Shown here piece by piece: positions 7,577 through 14,646 of a DNA stretch of 15,249 bases (position 1 is its first letter; the number at the start of each line of letters is the position of its first letter). A program made the position numbers and the translations under genes. Origin of the DNA: Xanthomonas translucens pv. translucens DSM 18974 (GTDB lineage Bacteria > Pseudomonadota > Gammaproteobacteria > Xanthomonadales > Xanthomonadaceae); the NCBI RefSeq assembly GCF_000331775.1, contig NZ_CAPJ01000217.1, positions 1 through 15,249 on the forward strand, written 5' to 3'. The notes below the pieces were generated by a model, which was not told where the DNA came from, ran no database searches, and was given only the letters and a program-made list of their open reading frames with translations.

Positions 7577-8023
7577 TCAACGAATCACCAGCACCGGCAC
7601 GTGGCTGTGCGCCAGCACCTCGGCGGTCTGGCTGCCGAGCAGCACGCGGCTCATGCCGCGGCGACCATGCGAGGTCATCACGATCAGGTCGCACTGGTGC
7701 GCGGTGGCGATGTCGATGATGCCCTCGGCCGCGTAACGATCGAGCACGTGGCAGCCATGCGCGGTGACGCCGGCCGCGGCAGCCGCGGCGAGCGCCGGTG
7801 CCAGGATCTTCTGCGCCCCGTCCTCGCGGTCCTGCCGGTACTCGGGCGTGGCCTCGTAGCCCACACTCCAGCCCATCGCGTCGTACATGCCCATCGCCCA
7901 GGGCTCGGAGACGGTGACGATGTCCACGTCCGCGCCGAGCCGGGCGGCCAGCGCCAGCCCCTGCTGCAAACCCTTGTCGGACAACTCGGAACCGTCGGTG
8001 GCAATCAGGATGCGCTGGTACAT
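7577..8023 (-). CDS. Universal stress protein, single-domain, ATP-binding type
   Basis: A 148-residue cytoplasmic UspA-fold protein. The N-terminal strand and ATP-loop acid are seen in ILIATDGSE (5-13, Asp10). The C-terminal nucleotide-binding signature is TSHG-x9-GS (117-131), followed by the usual HVPVLVIR terminal strand. Only the first Gly of the classic G-x2-G-x9-G-S motif is replaced, by Thr117, so ATP binding is still likely. The Shine-Dalgarno GGAG lies 7 nt before the ATG. Usp proteins help survival under stress, often starvation or low oxygen, through poorly defined partners. An FNR-type box and a correctly spaced -10 lie upstream (8093-8106 and 8065-8070), so anaerobic or microaerobic induction is predicted. 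It is 79 nt downstream of the acetyltransferase gene on the same strand but probably has its own promoter. Confidence 0.93.
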   Translation of the reverse strand: MYQRILIATDGSELSDKGLQQGLALAARLGADVDIVTVSEPWAMGMYDAMGWSVGYEATPEYRQDREDGAQKILAPALAAAAAAGVTAHGCHVLDRYAAEGIIDIATAHQCDLIVMTSHGRRGMSRVLLGSQTAEVLAHSHVPVLVIR

Positions 8024-8040
8024 GTGCGTACTCCGGTAAC

Positions 8041-8055
8041 GCCGCCTGCGGCGGC
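8041..8055 (-). other. Hairpin in the usp mRNA leader
   Basis: GCCGCC and GGCGGC form a perfect 6-bp stem around a 3-nt loop, near the 5' end of the predicted 35-nt usp leader and just upstream of the Shine-Dalgarno sequence. It may affect mRNA stability. Confidence 0.4.
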
Positions 8056-8064
8056 ACGGACACC

Positions 8065-8070
8065 ATTGCA
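8065..8070 (-). promoter_or_regulatory. usp -10 element
   Basis: The minus strand reads TGCAAT (4 of 6 to TATAAT). It predicts a start at 8058, which puts the FNR-like box centre at exactly -41.5. Confidence 0.5.
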
Positions 8071-8092
8071 CACCCGGCGTAAACGCCGCGCC

Positions 8093-8106
8093 TTGACCCG
8101 GATCAA
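8093..8106 (-). promoter_or_regulatory. FNR/ANR-type binding site upstream of usp
   Basis: TTGACCCGGATCAA on the plus strand matches the FNR/ANR consensus TTGAT-N4-ATCAA at 9 of 10 defined positions. It overlaps the stop codon of the acetyltransferase gene. Its centre (8099.5) is 41.5 bp from the start predicted from the -10 at 8065-8070, the standard class II activation position. Usp genes are known ANR targets in Pseudomonas. Which FNR-family protein acts here cannot be seen in the window. Confidence 0.65.
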
Positions 8107-8669
8107 CGTGCGGACGGACGCGGCGCCAGCGGCCGCGCCGGATTGCCGGCCACGCGTGCGCCGGCGGGTACGTCGCGGGTGACCACACTGCCTGCGCCGA
8201 TCAGCGCATCGTCGCCAATCGTCACCCCCGGCAGCACGATCGCTCCGCCGCCGATCCAGACATTGCGGCCGATCGTCAGCGGCCGGCCGAATTCCAGCCC
8301 GGCCGCACGCTGCGTGGCATCGCGTGGATGGTCGGCCGCATACAGCTGCACCGCCGGCCCGATCTGCGTGCCGTCGCCGATGCTGACCTTGCAGACATCC
8401 AGGATCACGCAATTGAAGTTGAGGAACACGTCCTCGCCGAGAAAAATGTTGTAGCCGTAGTCGCAATGGAACGGCGGCCGCACCACCGCCCCGTGCCCGA
8501 CCGCGCCCAAGCGCTCGGCCAGCAAGTCGCGCCGCCGCGCCGGCGGCTCGGCCGATCCCGCGTTGTAGCGCAGCATCCATGCCTTGGCCGCGGCCTGATC
8601 GGCCTGCAACTGCGCATCGCCGGGGCGATACGGCTCACCGGCCAGCATCTTGTCTTTCTCGCTACGCAT
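8103..8669 (-). CDS. Maltose/nodulation-type O-acetyltransferase (left-handed beta-helix)
   Basis: A 188-residue cytoplasmic acetyl-CoA-dependent transferase. The N-terminal maltose-acetyltransferase (Mac) helical region is recognisable at residues 4-35 ([15 protein letters not shown]). The rest is hexapeptide-repeat beta-helix, with repeats such as [52 protein letters not shown] and [10 protein letters not shown]. His114 in AADHP corresponds to the catalytic histidine of Maa/NodL/LacA enzymes. The C-terminal AGNPARPL is the usual family ending. The acceptor sugar cannot be told from sequence. The ATG at 8669 is chosen for its Shine-Dalgarno GGGAGG 5 nt upstream and the family-like N-terminus. 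An in-frame ATG 12 codons upstream is a weaker alternative. Confidence 0.93.
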   Translation of the reverse strand: MRSEKDKMLAGEPYRPGDAQLQADQAAAKAWMLRYNAGSAEPPARRRDLLAERLGAVGHGAVVRPPFHCDYGYNIFLGEDVFLNFNCVILDVCKVSIGDGTQIGPAVQLYAADHPRDATQRAAGLEFGRPLTIGRNVWIGGGAIVLPGVTIGDDALIGAGSVVTRDVPAGARVAGNPARPLAPRPSAR

Positions 8670-8980
8670 CCTGCCCTCCCAGGCGATGTGGACGGGGATC
8701 ATCGCATCGCGGCGTGACAGGCCCAACAGGATGATGATAAGCCGGACCCTGTGCGGCGCGGCGTGTCGGTGTGCGCTGATCGTCATCCCGTGCGACCACG
8801 ACTTCAACGCAGCGCCGCGCAACGTCGCGACCGGTGCATCGCCCGGGCGCGACATCCCCCAGACCACCCAAAGACGTGACCAGGGCGCAACCGCACTCCC
8901 GGCAGCCGCACCAGGCGCGCCCCGCAGGTGCTAACGTCCCGCGCTCGTCCTTCCCACTTCCAAGCCGCCGGAGCGCCTGC
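8670..8980. other. Divergent intergenic region between acetyltransferase and M61 peptidase
   Basis: This 311-bp gap must carry promoters for both neighbours. On the minus strand TATCAT (8739-8734, 5 of 6 to the -10 consensus) predicts a start near 8727 for the acetyltransferase. On the plus strand TGC-TAACGT (8929-8937) is a weak extended -10 candidate for the peptidase. The GGAG at 8970-8973 is its ribosome binding site. I saw no gene, repeat or terminator. Confidence 0.4.
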
Positions 8981-10918
8981 ATGTACGTCGCCGCCATTCC
9001 TACTCCCCGCCGCGCCTGCTCGGCCCTGGCCCTGGGCGTTTGCCTGGCAATCGCAGGGACGGCCGGCGCGCAGATCCTGCGCACGCCGGAAGTGCCGGCG
9101 CCGCAGGACACGCCCTACCCCGGCAGCATCGCGCTGCAGGTGGATGCCGGCGACGTGCGCCAGGGCATCTACCGGGTGCGCGAAACCATCCCGGTCGCGC
9201 CCGGGCGGCTGACGCTGCAGTATCCGCAGTGGATCCCCGGCGACCATTCGCCGAGCGGGCCGGTGGCGATGCTGGCCGGGCTGACGCTCACCGCCAACGG
9301 CGCGCCGCTGGCGTGGCGCCGCGACACCTTCGATGTCTACACCTTCCATGTGGACGTGCCGCCGGGCGTGTCCGCGATCGAGGCCCGTTTCCAGTATCTG
9401 TCGCCGCGCGACGACGGCTTCGAGATGACCGACAGGATGCTGCAGCTGGAATGGAACAAGCTGGCGCTGTATCCGGCCGGGCACTACACGCACGGCATCA
9501 GCGTGCTGCCCAGCGTGACCCTGCCGGCGGGATGGCAGTTCGGCACGGCGCTGGAGACCGCAACGCAGTCCGGCGCCAGCACCACCTTCAAGCCGGTGGA
9601 TTTCGAGACGCTGGTCGATTCGCCGATCTACGCCGGGCGCTATTTCAAGCGCGTGGATCTCACCCCGCCGGGCGGCGCGCCGGTGCATCTGGACCTCATT
9701 GCCGATACGCCGGCGTCGCTGGAGATCACCCCTGCGCAGCTGCAGGCGCACCGCAACCTGGCGGTGCAGGCGCTGAAGCTGTTCGGCTCGCACCACTACG
9801 ACCACTACGATTTCCTGTTCTCGCTGTCCGACGTGCTCGGCGGCAACGGCCTGGAGCACCACCAGTCCAGCGAGAACGGGCTGGAAGCGGACTACTTCAA
9901 CGCCTGGTCCGACAACGCGTCCGACCGCGATCTGCTGGCGCACGAGTACACGCATTCCTGGAACGGCAAGTTCCGGCGTCCGGCCGATCTGTGGACGCCC
10001 ACCTTCAACGTGCCGATGGGCGATTCGCTGCTGTGGGTCTACGAGGGGCAGACCCAGTATTGGGGCTATGTGCTCACCGCGCGCGCCGGGATGTGGACGC
10101 CGGAGCAGTTCCGCGATGCGCTGGCGATGACCGCGGCCAACTACGACCGCAACCGCGAAGGCTTCCAGTGGCGTTCGCTGGAAGACACCACCAACGATCC
10201 CACCGCCGCGCATCGTGCGCCGCTGCCGTACCGCAGCTGGCAGATGAGCGAGGACTATTACAGCGGCGGGCAGATGCTGTGGCTGGCGGTGGACGCCAAG
10301 CTGCGCGCGCTCAGCCATGGCCGCAAGTCGCTGGACGATTTCGCCAAGGCCTTCTTCGGCGTGGACGACGGCAGCCACACGGTCAGGACCTACACCTTCG
10401 ACGACGTGGTGGCCGCGCTCAATCGCGTGGCCGCATTCGACTGGGCCGGCTACCTCGCGCCGCGCGTGGATGCGGTGAACCCGCCGCTGCTGGAAGGGCT
10501 GCAGGCCAGCGGCTGGAAGCTGGTCTATACCGACCAGCCCAGCGCGTTCGAAAAGCAGTACGACAGCCGCCACCAGTCGGCGCGCCACCGCTACAACTTC
10601 GCCTGGTCGCTGGGCCTGGTGGTGAACGACGATGCCAGCATCAACGACGTGATCTGGGACGGCCCCGCGTTCAAGGCCGGCATCAGCAGCGGCGCCACGT
10701 TGCTGGCGGTCAACGGCCAGGAGTACACGCACGATGCGCTCAAGCAGGCCATTGCCGAGGCCAGGGGCGGCACCGCGCCGATCGTGCTGACGCTGAAGTT
10801 CCAGGGCGGCGTGCGCAGCGTGGAGGTGAACTACCACGACGGCCTGCAATACCCGCACCTGGTGCGGGTGGACGGCACGCCGGACAGCTTGAGCCAGATC
10901 ATCGCCGCGCGCCGTTGA
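8981..10918 (+). CDS. Secreted M61 family metallopeptidase with C-terminal PDZ domain
   Basis: A 645-residue exported zinc aminopeptidase-like protein (M61, glycyl aminopeptidase family). The ATG at 8981 has GGAG 7 nt upstream and gives a clean signal peptide: an Arg pair at 10-11, a hydrophobic core at ~12-26 and an AGA-Q cleavage site after residue 30. An open frame reaching further upstream would bury this signal. The N-terminal beta-rich M61 domain spans ~35-205. The catalytic region holds HEYTHSWNGKF with zinc ligands His321 and His325 and base Glu322; Glu355 in WVYEGQTQYWG is the third ligand. A PDZ domain occupies about 544-625 (LGLVVNDD, AFKAGISSGATLLAVNG). It probably acts in the periplasm or outside the cell on peptides. 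A strong hairpin 7 nt after the stop may end the transcript. Confidence 0.95.
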   Translation: MYVAAIPTPRRACSALALGVCLAIAGTAGAQILRTPEVPAPQDTPYPGSIALQVDAGDVRQGIYRVRETIPVAPGRLTLQYPQWIPGDHSPSGPVAMLAGLTLTANGAPLAWRRDTFDVYTFHVDVPPGVSAIEARFQYLSPRDDGFEMTDRMLQLEWNKLALYPAGHYTHGISVLPSVTLPAGWQFGTALETATQSGASTTFKPVDFETLVDSPIYAGRYFKRVDLTPPGGAPVHLDLIADTPASLEITPAQLQAHRNLAVQALKLFGSHHYDHYDFLFSLSDVLGGNGLEHHQSSENGLEADYFNAWSDNASDRDLLAHEYTHSWNGKFRRPADLWTPTFNVPMGDSLLWVYEGQTQYWGYVLTARAGMWTPEQFRDALAMTAANYDRNREGFQWRSLEDTTNDPTAAHRAPLPYRSWQMSEDYYSGGQMLWLAVDAKLRALSHGRKSLDDFAKAFFGVDDGSHTVRTYTFDDVVAALNRVAAFDWAGYLAPRVDAVNPPLLEGLQASGWKLVYTDQPSAFEKQYDSRHQSARHRYNFAWSLGLVVNDDASINDVIWDGPAFKAGISSGATLLAVNGQEYTHDALKQAIAEARGGTAPIVLTLKFQGGVRSVEVNYHDGLQYPHLVRVDGTPDSLSQIIAARR

Positions 10919-10925
10919 CGCCGCC

Positions 10926-10950
10926 GGCGGCCGGTTCCGCACCGGCCGCC
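10926..10950 (+). terminator. Strong GC hairpin after the M61 peptidase gene
   Basis: GGCGGCCGGT and ACCGGCCGCC form a perfect 10-bp stem with a 5-nt loop, starting 8 nt past the stop. The position suits a terminator or 3'-end stabiliser, but no T-run follows. Confidence 0.5.
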
Positions 10951-10955
10951 AGCGC

Positions 10956-11246
10956 GTGGACAGGCGGCCATGGCAGAACCTGCCTGACCCCGCCTCCGTG
11001 AAGCGGCAGCGCCTCGCGCGCCCGGGCGTGGACACCGTCCGCCGCGTGCAGTGCGCCGACGGCAGGGCCGGTGCGCCGTCGATCGGCCAGGTGCGGATGG
11101 CCGCCGACCAGGTGCACATTGCCTTGCCGCAGCAGGCGCCGGGCTACCCCGCATCCAGCGTCGTCGGCGCGGTGGGTTTCGGGGAACTGGCTGGGCATTT
11201 CGCCGGCGGCGAAGAGCTGGCGCGCAAGTGCAGCTTCTGGGAATGA
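10956..11246 (+). CDS. Possible small hypothetical protein or 3' gene remnant
   Basis: A 96-codon frame from GTG to TGA. Codon choice is strongly G/C in third positions, like real genes here, especially in the second half (VHIALPQQAPGYPASSVVGAVGFGELAG). No Shine-Dalgarno sequence precedes the GTG at 10956. Other in-frame GTGs at 10998, 11028 and 11046 are no better supported. Two cysteines (VQCADG and KCSFW) could form a disulfide, but there is no signal peptide. I recognise no domain. It may be the surviving 3' end of a decayed gene. Weakly supported. Confidence 0.3.
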   Translation: MDRRPWQNLPDPASVKRQRLARPGVDTVRRVQCADGRAGAPSIGQVRMAADQVHIALPQQAPGYPASSVVGAVGFGELAGHFAGGEELARKCSFWE

Positions 11247-11495
11247 ACGCCCTCCCCTGACCGGGCCGCGCTTGTTGGCAGGCGGCTGGGAATGGTAGCG
11301 TCGCAGCGCGCGCAACCAAGGGAGGACGCCGTGAACGCATGCAGGGATCGCGCCTCTTCAGGTTTAACGCGCCGGCTCGATGGCGCGCTCGCACATGGCG
11401 GATGCGGCGCTGCCGCCCTGTGCGCGCAGCGTGCTGTCGCCGAATCGCCGCTGGCTTCTTCGTCCGCTGCAGCCGCACTATCTCCGGGAGGTCGT
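11247..11495 (+). promoter_or_regulatory. Upstream region of the secreted hypothetical gene
   Basis: TTGTTG/TTGGCA (11272-11280) and an extended -10-like TGG-TAGCGT (11293-11301) suggest a promoter with a start near 11308. A good Shine-Dalgarno sequence (GGGAGG) is then followed by an in-frame GTG at 11331, well upstream of the favoured ATG at 11496, so either a longer protein or a translated leader is possible. Confidence 0.3.
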
Positions 11496-12002
11496 ATGAA
11501 AATGCTGTTTGCCGCTGTGTTCGCCGCGGTCCTGATGCCGTGCGCGTCCGTGCATGCCGATTCGCCGAAACCCTCGCCCTTGCTCGGTAGCTGGGCGGTG
11601 GACGTGTCGCGTTTGCCGAAACCGCCGCAGGAACGGCCGAAGAGCGTCACCCTGACGTTCGGCGAGGCAGGCAACGGCAAGTGGTCCGCCAAGGTCGACA
11701 TCGTCGAGCAGGGCGGAGGGAAGATGCATGCCGAAGGCGTCGCCGCCCTCGATGGCCGGGCCACCCCGGTGAAGAACAATTTCGAAGCCGACACCTTCGC
11801 CCTGCAGACGCCTGCGCCCAGCGTGCTGGTGATGATGCTGGCCAAGGACAGAAGCGTGGCCTCGACCCGCATCTATACCGTCGCCACGGATGGCCGCTCG
11901 ATGACCGAAACCGTCGCCGCGTTCGCGCCGGACGGTAGTCCGACGATGCGCACCAACTATTTCACCCGCGTACCGTCGCCAGCGGCGCCACCGCGCCGCT
12001 GA
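11496..12002 (+). CDS. Secreted hypothetical protein, beta-rich (lipocalin-like in appearance)
   Basis: A 168-residue protein. The ATG at 11496 follows GGGAGG by 4 nt and starts a clear signal peptide (MKMLFAAVFAAVLMPCASVHA, cleavage after residue 21). The mature protein opens with a GSWAVDVSRLP segment (31-41), then alternating beta strands with T/V-rich stretches: KSVTLTFGE at 49-57, KWSAKVDIVEQ at 62-72 and MTETVAAFAPDG at 136-147. This resembles small periplasmic proteins with a lipocalin-like GxW opening, but I cannot name a family with confidence. There are no catalytic motifs. The tail is Pro/Ala/Arg-rich. An in-frame GTG at 11331 with its own good Shine-Dalgarno sequence would add 55 residues and bury the signal peptide; I consider that less likely. 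Confidence 0.8.
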   Translation: MKMLFAAVFAAVLMPCASVHADSPKPSPLLGSWAVDVSRLPKPPQERPKSVTLTFGEAGNGKWSAKVDIVEQGGGKMHAEGVAALDGRATPVKNNFEADTFALQTPAPSVLVMMLAKDRSVASTRIYTVATDGRSMTETVAAFAPDGSPTMRTNYFTRVPSPAAPPRR

Positions 12003-12075
12003 GGCGGCCATATTCGGCGTCCCGGACCGGGCATCGCGCCTGCATCAGGTCGTGGCGCGCGTTCGTGCGCTCTGC

Positions 12076-12102
12076 GCGAAGGCGCATGCCATGCGCCTTC
12101 GC
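12076..12102. repeat. Perfect 12-bp inverted repeat
   Basis: GCGAAGGCGCAT (12076-12087) and ATGCGCCTTCGC (12091-12102) are exact reverse complements around a GCC loop. It lies 74 nt past the secreted hypothetical gene. It could end or stabilise that transcript, but it lacks a T-run on either strand. Confidence 0.6.
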
Positions 12103-12178
12103 CACCCATCGGTTCCCGGAAGTTGCAATGCAGGGCGTCATCGGTATTGGCGGCATCTTCCGACGCCGAGGGGTCTGA

Positions 12179-12308
12179 TGGCTGCGTTCGCCACGGCTGA
12201 AGCCGCTCCCACAAGGGGCTTGCGGCGAGCGGGCTGGATGCACTGTGGGAGGGACTTCAGTGCCTACTGCTTCCGAAGCCGGATGGCTGCGTGGCTGCGT
12301 TCGCCACG
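12179..12308 (+). repeat. 17-bp direct repeat flanking a diverged REP-like pair
   Basis: TGGCTGCGTTCGCCACG occurs exactly at 12179-12195 and 12292-12308. Between the copies lie GGCTGAAGCCGCTCCCACA (12195-12213) and its imperfect inverted partner TGTGGGAGGGACTTCAGTGCC (12244-12264), which match the REP-like family at 7455-7550 except for a CCCACA end. Confidence 0.65.
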
Positions 12309-12397
12309 CGATACCGCACGTCACCGGCGCCATGCGCTCGGCGCGCTCTGCAGTCGCCACTCTGGCGCCCACACAAGGCGTCACAGCACCCAGCGCG

Positions 12398-14599
12398 TCA
12401 GAGCACCGTCAGATTCGCGTACGCCATCACCAGCCACTTCGCGCCGACCTCGTCGAACTGCACCTGCACGCGCGCATGCGCGCCGTTGCCTTCGTAGTCG
12501 ATGACCACGCCGCCGCCGAACTTGGGATGCTGCACGTTGGCGCCGAGCCGGATCGCCGGCGCTTCGATGGCGCTGTGGCCGAGGTTGCGCGGCGCGCCCA
12601 GCGAGGCGCTGCGCGACACCTGCACCTTCGGCCGCACTTCGTGCAGCAGCTCGCGCGGGATTTCGCGCAGGAAGCGCGACGGCACGTTGTAGTTGTCCTG
12701 GCCGTGGATACGCCGCGACTCAGCGTAGCTCAGCACCAGCTTGTGGCGGGCGCGGGTGATGCCGACGTAGGCCAGGCGCCGCTCTTCCTCCAGGCGCCCG
12801 CTCTCCTCCAGCGAACGCGCGCTGGGGAACAGGCCATCCTCCATGCCGACCAGGAACACCAGCGGGAACTCCAGGCCCTTGGCCGAGTGCAGCGTCATCA
12901 GCTGTACGCCCTCTTCGCCGGCCTGGGCCTGGCCTTCGCCGGCTTCCAGCGAGGCGTAGGCCAGGAACGCGACCAGCTCGGTCATCGCCTGGCGGCCTTC
13001 GTCGGCGTCGGCGTCGTTGTCGGCGCGCACGAAGCGCGAGGCGACCGAGACCAGTTCGTCCAGGTTGTCGGTGCGCGATTCCGAATCCAGGCCGCCGCGG
13101 CTTTCCTTGCTCCAGTGCTCGCGCAGCGCCGAGCGCGCCAGCACCTGGTCGATCTGCTCGGGCAGCGGCAGGCCGGCCACTTCGGCGGACAGTTGTTCGA
13201 TCAGCCCCAGGAACTGCGCCAAGGCATTGCGCGCCCGCGCGGCCAGGTCGCCGCCCTGCTGCGCGGCCTGTTGCGCGGCGGCCCATAGCGACAGCGACTG
13301 CGCGCGCGCCAGGCGCCGCACTTCGTCCAGGGTGCGGTCGCCGATGCCGCGCGTAGGGGTGTTCACCGCGCGCTCGAACGCCGCATCGTCGGCGCGGTTG
13401 GCGACCATGCGCAGATAGGCCAGGGTGTCCTTGATTTCGGCGCGCTCGAAGAAGCGCATGCCGCCGTAGACGCGGTACGGCACCTGCTCGGCGATCAGCG
13501 ATTCTTCGAACGCGCGCGACTGCGCGTTGCTGCGGTAGAGCACCGCCGCCTCGCTGTAGCTGCCGCCATCGCGCACCCATTGGCGCACGCGCTCGACCAC
13601 GTAGCGCGCCTCGTCGATCTCGTTGTAGGACGCGTACAGATCGATCGGGTCGCCGTCGCCCGAATCGGTCCACAGCTGCTTGCCGATGCGGTCCGGGTTG
13701 TGCGCGATCACCGCGTTGGCGGCGTTGAGGATGTTGGCGCTGGAGCGGTAGTTCTGCTCCAGGCGGATGGTCTGCGCGTTCGGAAAATCCTTCAGGAAGC
13801 GCTGCACGTTCTCGACCTTGGCGCCGCGCCAGCCGTAGATCGCCTGGTCGTCGTCGCCGACCACGAACACGCGCCCGCTATCGCCGGCGAGCACGCGCAC
13901 GAACGCGTACTGGATCGCGTTGGTGTCCTGGAACTCGTCGACCAGGATCTCGCTGAAACGGCTGCGGTAATGCGCCAGCAATGCAGGGTTGTCGCGCAGC
14001 AGTTCGTGCGCGCGCAGCAGCAGCTCGGCGAAATCGACCAGGCCGGCGCGATCGCAGCGCTCCTGGTACAGCGCGTAGGCGCTGCGCAAGGTGGTGGTCC
14101 ACTCGTCGCGCGGCTCGGGCTGGATGTGCTGCGCGCGCCGGCCCTCGTCCTTCTGCTGGTTGATCCACCACACGATCTGCTTGGGCGGGAACTTGCCCTC
14201 GTCCAGTTCCAGCTGCTGCACCACGCGCTTGACCAGGCGCAGCTGGTCATCCGAATCCAGCACCTGGAAGCTTTCCGGCAACTTCGCGTCGGGCCAGTGC
14301 AGGCGCAGCAGGCGGTGCGCCAGACCGTGGAAGGTGCCGATCCACATGCCGCGGCTGCCGTTGCGCAGTTGCAGGTCGGTGCGGTGGCGCATCTCGCCGG
14401 CCGCCTTGTTGGTGAAGGTGACCGCAAAGATGCCGTGCACCGGCACGCCGTGGACTTCGTTGAGCCAGGCGATGCGGTGGGTGAGCACGCGCGTCTTGCC
14501 GGATCCGGCGCCGGCCAGGACCAGGTAATGGCCGGACGGTGCGGAGACGGCCTCGCGCTGGGCGGGGTTCAGATCATCGAGCAAATGGGAGACATCCAC
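12398..14599 (-). CDS. uvrD: DNA helicase II, SF1A 3'-5' helicase
   Basis: The 733-residue protein (E. coli UvrD: 720) unwinds DNA 3'-5' in nucleotide excision and mismatch repair. Motifs in order: Q motif near NPAQREAV (11-18), Walker A AGAGSGKT (29-36), motif Ia TFTNKAA (61-67), Walker B DEFQDTN (221-227), motif III GDDDQAIYGWRGA (248-260), motif IV with EQNYRSS (281-287), motif V LMTLHSAKGLEFP (567-579), and motif VI RRLAYVGITRARHK (607-620). The C-terminal Tudor-like RNA polymerase-binding domain is present at ~688-733 (HPKFGGG...). The N-terminus MDVSHLLDDLN matches E. coli UvrD, which fixes a GTG start at 14599. There is no Shine-Dalgarno sequence; TAAAAT ends 6 nt upstream, as at polA, predicting a leaderless mRNA. 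Rep or PcrA is less likely given the N-terminus. Confidence 0.96.
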   Translation of the reverse strand: MDVSHLLDDLNPAQREAVSAPSGHYLVLAGAGSGKTRVLTHRIAWLNEVHGVPVHGIFAVTFTNKAAGEMRHRTDLQLRNGSRGMWIGTFHGLAHRLLRLHWPDAKLPESFQVLDSDDQLRLVKRVVQQLELDEGKFPPKQIVWWINQQKDEGRRAQHIQPEPRDEWTTTLRSAYALYQERCDRAGLVDFAELLLRAHELLRDNPALLAHYRSRFSEILVDEFQDTNAIQYAFVRVLAGDSGRVFVVGDDDQAIYGWRGAKVENVQRFLKDFPNAQTIRLEQNYRSSANILNAANAVIAHNPDRIGKQLWTDSGDGDPIDLYASYNEIDEARYVVERVRQWVRDGGSYSEAAVLYRSNAQSRAFEESLIAEQVPYRVYGGMRFFERAEIKDTLAYLRMVANRADDAAFERAVNTPTRGIGDRTLDEVRRLARAQSLSLWAAAQQAAQQGGDLAARARNALAQFLGLIEQLSAEVAGLPLPEQIDQVLARSALREHWSKESRGGLDSESRTDNLDELVSVASRFVRADNDADADEGRQAMTELVAFLAYASLEAGEGQAQAGEEGVQLMTLHSAKGLEFPLVFLVGMEDGLFPSARSLEESGRLEEERRLAYVGITRARHKLVLSYAESRRIHGQDNYNVPSRFLREIPRELLHEVRPKVQVSRSASLGAPRNLGHSAIEAPAIRLGANVQHPKFGGGVVIDYEGNGAHARVQVQFDEVGAKWLVMAYANLTVL

Positions 14600-14605
14600 C
14601 CGCGC

Positions 14606-14611
14606 ATTTTA
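14606..14611 (-). promoter_or_regulatory. uvrD -10 element placed for a leaderless mRNA
   Basis: TAAAAT (5 of 6 to consensus) is followed by six bases and then the GTG. The predicted transcription start is the first base of the start codon (14599). It lies in the 47-bp gap after the upstream gene, so uvrD probably has its own promoter. The -35 is weak. Confidence 0.5.
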
Positions 14612-14646
14612 CGCCATGTGCGGGAGCCAAGACCGGCCCGCGTCCC

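Larger units (their letters stand above)
12003..12397. other. Repeat-bearing gap between the secreted hypothetical and uvrD
   Basis: No convincing gene in either direction. The gap holds a perfect 12-bp hairpin (12076-12102), a degraded REP-like pair (12195-12264) and a 17-bp direct repeat (12179-12195 and 12292-12308). It lies between convergent genes, and no T-run terminator is visible for either. Confidence 0.6.

Noticed and set aside
8804..11119. A 771-codon open frame on the minus strand, opposite the M61 peptidase
   Set aside because: It is a codon-bias shadow of the M61 gene, rich in Arg, His and Gln with no recognisable motif.
12245..13288. A 347-codon plus-strand frame opposite the uvrD 3' end
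   Set aside because: It crosses repeats and then the antisense of conserved helicase motifs, so it is a shadow.
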